NCBI RefSeq assembly: GCF_033568475.1
Contig: NC_133122.1
Span: forward strand, 20,033,206-20,097,205
Source of the DNA: Henckelia pumila
Taxonomy: Eukaryota > Streptophyta > Magnoliopsida > Lamiales > Gesneriaceae
DNA length: 64,000 bases
Reading direction: 5' to 3'
Shown here: in pieces, positions 58,101-64,000 of the stretch
Numbering within the stretch: position 1 is the stretch's first letter
Layout of the letters: the number at the start of each line of letters is the position of its first letter
Translations under genes and position numbers: made by a program
The notes under the pieces: generated by a model
The model's database searches: none
The model's input: the letters and a program-made list of their open reading frames with translations, nothing else
Told to the model about the DNA's origin: nothing

Positions 58101-58370
58101 TTGCTTGAGCATCTTGCTGAAACAAATGTTGAAGACCTCTCTTGCTTGTTTGTGTCTTCCAGTTTTTCCTTAACCAAAAAATGGTCGAAGACAAGTCCAT
58201 CATAATCACATAGATCCGAAGTTCGAACAATCTTTAAATGTATGAAAAAAGGCAGTTCAATTGAGCTACATATCAATTTTATTTGAACCACCATATTCAT
58301 TAGATCGATAAATCTCAGGAATTATAATTCCGATTCAAAATAATAAATAAATAAATAATATGTTTTTTTT
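55125..58370. other. Gene-free AT-rich region with small repeats
   Basis: It contains a possible Tourist-like MITE at about 55830-56007 (GTTTGGT / ACCAAAC ends). At about 57210-57370 is a dispersed inverted-repeat sequence (GTGAGACCGT near both ends), and at 56750-56850 a fragment with GAGC-type motifs like the MITE at 8867. Nothing coding was recognised. Confidence 0.5.
56063..56210 (+). repeat. 76-bp tandem duplication
   Basis: Units 56063-56138 and 56139-56210 share AACTCTTTATTATTCATTAA, TGGTCTTAGAC and CGTCTTTAA; they are about 88 percent alike. Confidence 0.85.
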
Positions 58371-58377
58371 TACAAAC

Positions 58378-60318
58378 CTATAGATATATATATTTCAGAA
58401 TCTTGAACCAAGTCGTATTGGCGTTGAAGGTCATTCTCGACTCCGACGTCACAATTGACGAAAAACTCCCTGTCCCAACACTACCAAAGAACAAATCCGA
58501 CAAGTGATGCCCAACATCCTCGGGGGTAAATCTGACCACCGAGACCATACTTTCATTTCTCCGTATTTCCGAGGAATGAGTATTGTAAAACTCGCGATAT
58601 CGTCGAAATATCTTTCTCGCGATAGATACCTTGATATCATCTCGGAGCTGGCTATCGTGTACTACGCACTCAGATTGCTTTTTATACGCTCGGTCAAAGG
58701 ACATATTAAATGTCTTGAATATTTCTTTGACTTTTTCTGGCGTTCCGCCAACTGTAGGTTCGGACGGGAGTGAGTCGATTACGTGGCTCCATCCTGTCCG
58801 TTCATAGTCCTCTGCGAATTGTTTGATCTTAGCTTCGTGCTGCGTTATCCATACCTCGCCGAGGAGATATTTCAGGTTCGAGGTTCGGATTTTAACAACC
58901 ACGTGTTGAAGATTGTTGGCCAGGAATAGATGAGAGAGAGAAATGTCTTTGTAGTTCTTTGCTTCGGTGTCAAGTTTGCGGAGGAGAACTGAAATAAGCC
59001 CCGCCAATTGCCGAGAAACCGCCGGCGCCGGAGTTTCATCGGAGTCGGAGAATCCGAGATTTGATTCCTGCGAGGAGAAGTTTGCAGGAGGCGGCGCGTC
59101 GGAGAAGACGTCTGTTAAAATGCTGCTGTAATCGGAGAGGATGGTTAGATAATTCATCACTCCGGTCGTCAGATTGTGAATCCCGGCGCCGGTTGTCGGC
59201 GATTTCGATGAGAATTTTGATACAGCTGACTCCATGTCACTGAACGAGGTTCGCACGAATTGGGCGATCCTGATGAGAGACGTGAGCGCCTGTTGTTTGA
59301 TGCTCGCCGTTGATTCGGATGAGAAAATGGAGTCGATCTCCGGCCACTGGTGGGAGATTCCGGTGTACATGTCGAGGAGGCGGAACAGCTTCTCCGGCGC
59401 TAATTTGGAGTTTTTTGCCACATCTTCCGGGAAACCGAACAGAGTCATAGCTCCTTCTCTCGTGATCTCCGCGAAGCAGGACTCTCGGATCGAATCTGAA
59501 GTGGCGAACACTTGATCGCAGAGGATTTTCTCTCCATTGAAGAGAATCTTCACTGCAGTTCCCACGCCGTTGAGCCAATACTTAATCCTCAACTCCAGAG
59601 CTTCCCAATCCATTTTCTGAATTTGAGAAGAAGTAAATTTTTCCACACCGAGCTTGTAAATTCCTTCATCAACAATAGATTTGCGAAGGATTTTGTAAAT
59701 CTTCAAGCATTCTTTGGTATAACCAGACGAGATCATGCACTCAGCAATCAATCTCAAATCCGCCATCACGGCAGTGGAGACATCTTCAACTTCAGATATC
59801 GACTCATTCACAACCCCTACGTCTTCATCATCATCGTAATCGTAATCGTCCTCATAATCAGACACACTGGATTCGATCGAGGTGCGAGAGGACCGAATCG
59901 AGACGGTTTCCGGATCCAAATGAGCCCGATTCATGGACAAAATCTGGTAAAACTCCTTCTGCAGCCTCTTCATAGCAATCAGCATCAAATTCTGAGCGCG
60001 AATCAATTTCTCAGAATTGGAATCCTCGGTGATGAGATACTGCATTCCCCTGTGCAAATTTTTGACGCACTTGATGAAATCAAGTGCCTCTTTTCTGTTA
60101 TCGTGGAACAGAGAAGTGACTCGCCCGAAGGCAGTGGCTTCAATGTCCCATTTGGCGATCATCGGAGACACCATATCCAGCGTCCGAGCCATCACCGACT
60201 CGTAGAAAGTCGGGCGAGCCGGCGAAAATCCAAACCGCGAAGGAGAAGAGAATTGATCGGAAGACGGAGGAGAAGATTTGGGCGAAAACAGCAAGCTTCT
60301 CATACCTTTTCTCGGCAT
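58378..60318 (-). CDS. EXO70H: EXO70 exocyst subunit (EXO70H-clade-like)
   Basis: An intronless 646-residue frame beginning MPRKGMRSLLFSPKSSPPSS. The N-terminal part has a serine/proline-rich start and TLDMVSPMIAKWDIE; a mid acidic insert (DYEDDYDYDDDEDVG, residues ~155-170) follows; the C-terminal Exo70 domain (about residues 250-620) has the family blocks LFRLLDMYTGISHQWPEID, FLANNLQHVVVKIRTSNLKY and YREFYNTH. Exo70 binds phosphoinositides and recruits the exocyst to sites of secretion. Intronless genes with this N-terminus fit the plant EXO70H group, many of which act in immunity or trichome and specialised secretion. The tail after TPEDVGHHLSDLFFG is about 36 residues (ending KILKYIYL). 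H7 versus H8 or other members cannot be decided. A long open frame on the opposite strand is a shadow. Confidence 0.92.
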   Translation of the reverse strand: MPRKGMRSLLFSPKSSPPSSDQFSSPSRFGFSPARPTFYESVMARTLDMVSPMIAKWDIEATAFGRVTSLFHDNRKEALDFIKCVKNLHRGMQYLITEDSNSEKLIRAQNLMLIAMKRLQKEFYQILSMNRAHLDPETVSIRSSRTSIESSVSDYEDDYDYDDDEDVGVVNESISEVEDVSTAVMADLRLIAECMISSGYTKECLKIYKILRKSIVDEGIYKLGVEKFTSSQIQKMDWEALELRIKYWLNGVGTAVKILFNGEKILCDQVFATSDSIRESCFAEITREGAMTLFGFPEDVAKNSKLAPEKLFRLLDMYTGISHQWPEIDSIFSSESTASIKQQALTSLIRIAQFVRTSFSDMESAVSKFSSKSPTTGAGIHNLTTGVMNYLTILSDYSSILTDVFSDAPPPANFSSQESNLGFSDSDETPAPAVSRQLAGLISVLLRKLDTEAKNYKDISLSHLFLANNLQHVVVKIRTSNLKYLLGEVWITQHEAKIKQFAEDYERTGWSHVIDSLPSEPTVGGTPEKVKEIFKTFNMSFDRAYKKQSECVVHDSQLRDDIKVSIARKIFRRYREFYNTHSSEIRRNESMVSVVRFTPEDVGHHLSDLFFGSVGTGSFSSIVTSESRMTFNANTTWFKILKYIYL

Positions 60319-60421
60319 TTTGTCGATTTGGGGAAATGATTGGAATTTGGGAAGTAGAATCTGAGAGTTAACTTTCTTTGGTGTGTTAGAGTTTTAAGGA
60401 AAATGAGAGTGAAGGGGTTGG

Positions 60422-60432
60422 GGTATATATAG
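60422..60432 (-). promoter_or_regulatory. Likely TATA box of the EXO70 gene
   Basis: The minus strand reads CTATATATACC about 105-115 bp upstream of the ATG at 60318, which would give a leader of roughly 75 nt. Confidence 0.5.
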
Positions 60433-60439
60433 AAGTTTG

Positions 60440-61400
60440 ATATCTCAGAAAACACACGTAAGTGTTGACGTGGGGGAATTACTTTATTATTTCTATGCTT
60501 TGTCAACATATAACAACGTCATGGATGAGTTGTTTTGTTATATTTTGCACGAGTTAGGTGTAATTTTTCTATTTTCAAATCCCTATATAATCCTTTTTTC
60601 CAAGAAAGGATGAATCCATCATATGGATTTCCAAAAATATGATGGGTTAATTGCTTTCTATCGAGGGAGTCATAATTATTAATTGGTGTTTTATTTTGTG
60701 TCTCATATCAGTTGGTTAAATAACTTGAGAGCTCTTTATAGACAAAAATAAACTTCACCTTTTGAGCTAGTTTTTGAGTAAATTTGGTCTGATTCTCATT
60801 TTTTAACGATAACATCTTGATGTCGAAGATAAAGAACACGCGGGACTATTGAGTCTGGGTTAACGATGATTCTTCATATTTGTCTAGTTAGTTTAGATTA
60901 AAAGTGTCTTATTAAAAGTTTCAAGACGAAGGAAGTCCATCCCACTATGCTTTGACTTAATTAGCTTACACTGATTCTCTTTCCAAGAGATTCAACGTTC
61001 TTGCTTCAATACCATAGAGTTTAAATGTATAATAATTCATAAAGATGCAAATAATAATAATTTAATTTAATTTACTGGTTTTCTGTTTTTACTTCTTGTC
61101 CTGCGTTCTCCTTGAGCCGTTATTGCGTTTCTTGATGTGTACGCTTTTAGCGTTGACGACTCCTTGCAAGAATTTTCGATGCAATTGGTTAAAAAGTCGT
61201 GACAAAGTTCCGTGAAGGAACTCATCAATCAATCAATATAAATATATATGTTAATTGCCAATCACTTCCTAAATCAATTTATAACTTATTTATAAATCCC
61301 TACATAAATAAAACTTATTTTCAACTCCTTAGAGAGAGAAACTTTTGTTTATAAATACCAATTATACCGTTATCTCTTAAAATTTATAAAAAAAAAAGAG
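60440..61400. other. Spacer upstream of EXO70
   Basis: Promoter side of the EXO70 gene followed by AT-rich DNA. No gene is seen before the viral fossil begins near 61.4 kb. Confidence 0.6.
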
Positions 61401-62764
61401 AAAATGGATAATAATAAAAACAAAACCAATCCAAATAGTATATATATAAAAATTCAAATTAAAATCAAAGAACATAAACCATATCATATACATGCTTATG
61501 TTAATACAAGAGCAAGTATGTGTTTATGAAGCAAACATATACTTTCAAATCATTATTGGAAGAAATATGATAAATGATTAAAAGTTTGAATAGGAGATGA
61601 ATCAATAATCATGCTTGATACAGTAGCAGAAAAATTAAAAATAGAAATTGAGGAAACAAAATTTGTAATACCCATTATATATCAAATAGAATCAGGAATG
61701 GACATTATAATAGAAAATAACTTTTTAAGAGAATATTTTCCTTTTACACAATTTGAAAATCACATAACTTTAAACAAAGGATCATCAATGATTTATGTTC
61801 CTAAAATACGAACAGCATTTCGTGTAGGAAATGAATGATTTACAAAGAATTTCCATAAACGAAATACAAATCCAATAGAACTAAAAATAGAAAATATTTT
61901 AACAATTAATCATGAAAAAGAAATCATGAAGAAATTTCATGATATTTGTTCTGAAAATCCTCAGGACAAAATTAAGAAAAGAAAATAATTCATTGCTTCA
62001 ATAAAACTTAAAGACCCTAATATCACAATCCGTGAAGCACCAAGAAGATGCAACATGGATGATGTAAAAATATTCGAAAAAGAGGTTCAAGAATTACTAA
62101 AACTTAAGATAATCGTCCCAAGCAAGAGTCCACACTCTTCACCAGCCTTTTATGTCAGTAAGAAAGACACTGATAAGAAAAGAATGGTAATTGATTATCG
62201 AAAAATGAATAATGCAACAATTATGGATGGATATTACATCCCAAACAAGAATGATTTACTATCTTATATAGGAGGAATGAAATATTTCTCCAGTTTAGAT
62301 TGTAAATCAGGATTCTGGCAAATTCAGCTAGAACCACAAACACAATTACTTACATCATTTAGTTGTCCAAAAGGACAGTATCAATGGACTGTATTACCTT
62401 TCGGACTTAAACAAGCACCAGGTATCTTTCAAAGATATATGGATGAATCTTTTAAATCATATGTAGATTTTTGTTGTGTTTATATAGATGACATATTAAT
62501 TTATTCAAAAACACTAGATCAACATTATAAAGTGTGACGCCCGGGGCTGAAGAGGCGGGGAGTGATCGCCGGTGCCAAGAGGTTGTACGGACAATGAGCG
62601 GCTCCTGAAAGGCTTATAGGCGGAGGGAGACATGAATGAACCAATTCTGCCGGAATGAGAGGGATTCTGAGACTGTGTAGGTAAGGGACTGCATAGTTGA
62701 GGAGAGCTTAAAAGATTTCATATGTGCTACTCATATCAAGAAGGTGCATCTTCTTTTCGGGAGC

Positions 62765-62848
62765 TCATCACATAAGAACTCCAAAGTTAAGCGTGCTTGA
62801 CTTGGGGCAATTATAGGATGGGTGACCCCCTGGGAAGTTTCTCAGGGT
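62765..62848 (+). promoter_or_regulatory. 5S-rRNA-like Pol III promoter block in LTR1
   Basis: AGAACTCC, AGTTAAGCGTGCTTG (A-box region), TAGGATGGGTGACC (intermediate element to C box) and CTGGGAAG occur in the order and near-spacing of the plant 5S rRNA gene. In Cassandra this block is known to serve as a Pol III promoter. Confidence 0.9.
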
Positions 62849-63212
62849 GCGTGTGAGTGAGGACATAAGCACGCTGAAAAGACCCGTCTTGATACAGTGG
62901 GTCGTTACAAATGGTATCAGAGCCGACCTCTCTTAGTACGGTATGGTTCGGGGACGAACCAAGCGGAAGCTGGTGGGCATGTGACGCCCGGGGCTGAAGA
63001 GGCGGGGAGTGATCGCCGGTGCCAAGAGGTTGCACGGACAATGAGCGGCTCCTGAAAGGGATATAGGCGGAGGGAGACATGAATGAACCGATTCTGCCGG
63101 AATGAGAGGGATTCTGAGACTGTGTAGGTAAGGGAACTGCATAGTTGAGGAGAGCTTAAAAGATTTCATATGTGCTACTCATATCAAGAAGGTGCATCTT
63201 CTTTTCGGGAGT

Positions 63213-63296
63213 TCATCACATAAGAACTCCAAAGTTAAGCGTGCTTGACTTGGGGCAATTATAGGATGGGTGACCCCCTGGGAAGTTTCTCAGGGT
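63213..63296 (+). promoter_or_regulatory. 5S-rRNA-like Pol III promoter block in LTR2
   Basis: Same block as in LTR1, identical over AAGAACTCCAAAGTTAAGCG and the following TAGGATGGGTGACCCCC segment. Confidence 0.9.
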
Positions 63297-64000
63297 GCGT
63301 GTGAGTGAGGACATAAGCACGCTGAAAAGACCCGTCTTGATACAGTGGGTCGTTACATAAAGACCTCATGACAGTATTAGATATTTGTCATAAAGATGGA
63401 ATTATACTTTCTGAAAAGAAAGCACAATTGTTTAAAACAAAAATAAATTGTTTAAAACAAAAATAAATTATTTAGGATTACAAATAGAAGATGAAAAACA
63501 TTGTTTACAACAACATATACTTAAGAAAATTCACTATTTTCTTAGTGAAATCAAGGATAAAGATCAATTAAGAAGATTTTTAGGATTATTAACTTATTCT
63601 GAAAATTACATTAAGAAACTTGCAGAAATCAGAAAACTTCTTCAGGTAAAACTTAAACAAGACTACAAGTGAAAATGGTCTAAAGAAGATACTAATTATA
63701 TAGATACTATTAAAAAGAAAATAATTAGTAATCTTCTTGAGTTATATTTTCCTTCCAATAAAGATATAATAATAATTGAAACAGACGCTTCAGATGAATA
63801 CTGGGGAGCATGTTTAAAAGCTTATACAGGAGAAAGAAATTTAGAAGAACTTACTAAAACAGCTACTAGAAAAAATGAAGAATTATGCAATTATACATCA
63901 GAAACTTTTCAAGGTGCACAATTAAATTATCATTCAAATGAAAAAGAATTATTAGCTTTAATATTCACAATTAGGACTTATGAAATTTATCTTATTCCTA

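Larger units (their letters stand above)
62533..63357 (+). mobile_element. Cassandra TRIM retrotransposon
   Basis: Two LTRs (62533-62909 and 62980-63357, 377 and 378 bp, TGTGACGCCC...GTTACA) flank only 70 bp of internal DNA. That internal DNA has a perfect tRNA-Met primer site TGGTATCAGAGCC (62912-62924) and a purine-rich tract before LTR2. A 5-bp target duplication TAAAG flanks it (62528-62532, 63358-63362). Each LTR holds a 5S-rRNA-like block, the hallmark of Cassandra. It is non-coding and looks whole. The LTRs differ by five substitutions and one indel (about 1.3-1.6 percent), i.e. very roughly 0.5-1 million years at commonly assumed plant rates. Confidence 0.95.
61400..64000 (+). mobile_element. 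Endogenous pararetrovirus fossil B (Caulimoviridae), runs off the window
   Basis: On the plus strand there is a protease-like region (about 61.4-61.84 kb), RT (about 62.05-63.67 kb, interrupted by a Cassandra element) and RNase H (about 63.7-64.0 kb). RT blocks include SPHSSPAFYVSKKD, KRMVIDYRKMNNATI, SSLDCKSGFWQIQLEP, LPFGLKQAPGIFQRYMDESF and VYIDDILIYSK. RNase H has IETDASDEYWGACL and NYHSNEKELLALI, close in style to cauliflower mosaic virus. It is a different lineage from fossil A, whose RT reads more badna-like. It is broken, with several lesions besides the insertion, and continues beyond base 64000. Confidence 0.9.

Noticed and set aside
59512-60339. 275-residue open frame on the plus strand
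   Set aside because: It lies antisense to the EXO70 frame, has no family resemblance, and is explained by codon bias of the real gene.
62811-63169. Minus-strand frames of 78-89 residues
   Set aside because: They lie within the Cassandra LTRs and are non-coding.
62765-63296. Two 5S rRNA genes
   Set aside because: They are incomplete 5S-like blocks inside LTRs with TG..CA ends, a primer site and a target duplication; this is Cassandra.

Overview
The window is nuclear DNA of a flowering plant. The host genes have many introns with GT..AG borders, all of them belong to plant families, and the spacers are AT-rich and full of plant-type transposable elements. The proteins look eudicot; an asterid, perhaps Lamiales, is my guess from general resemblance and was not tested.

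Layout: 1-6720 is a broken endogenous pararetrovirus (Caulimoviridae) on the minus strand, with a tRNA-Met primer site at 6709-6720 and an unusual palindrome array next to a TATA box at 1104-1400. At 7860-11478 (+) lies a ten-exon lambda-class glutathione S-transferase with a hAT-type MITE in intron 4. At 13135-13569 (+) is a small intronless gene of unknown function. At 17689-19002 (-) is an intronless seven-transmembrane receptor-like gene (CAND7/GPR107 type). A LINE tail (about 21015-21500) precedes an 18-exon coiled-coil protein gene (21732-28724, +). A rearranged Copia element fills 29525-34020. At 34816-35730 (+) is a MAKR4-like membrane-associated kinase regulator. The stretch 35.8-45.3 kb has no host gene; it holds a Helitron-like repeat, three tRNA-derived SINEs, a hAT element with a nested Harbinger-type MITE, and low-complexity AT-rich DNA. 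At 45340-48469 (-) is an ankyrin/PGG membrane protein gene of the ITN1/ANK1 type, with a tandem duplication that copied part of exon 2 into intron 1. A Gypsy remnant bracketed by a 150-bp direct repeat lies at 50.3-52.3 kb, followed by a MULE-type element with long inverted repeats and a perfect 9-bp target duplication (53231-54170). At 58378-60318 (-) is an intronless EXO70 gene. The right end (about 61400-64000, +) is a second, different caulimovirid fossil carrying a well-preserved Cassandra TRIM whose LTRs contain 5S-rRNA-like sequence.

The host genes are unrelated single loci and do not form a pathway or cluster. GST acts in redox and thiol chemistry, MAKR in receptor-kinase signalling, EXO70 in exocytosis, CAND7 in the endomembrane or plasma membrane, and the ankyrin protein in stress signalling at membranes. 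The most unusual material is in the mobile DNA: the palindrome array in the left fossil virus, the capsid-before-movement-protein order of that virus, the Cassandra insertion in a viral reverse transcriptase region, and several elements whose boundaries can be fixed exactly by target-site duplications. Exon borders were placed by hand from splice signals, reading frame and family resemblance, and no alignment could be run.
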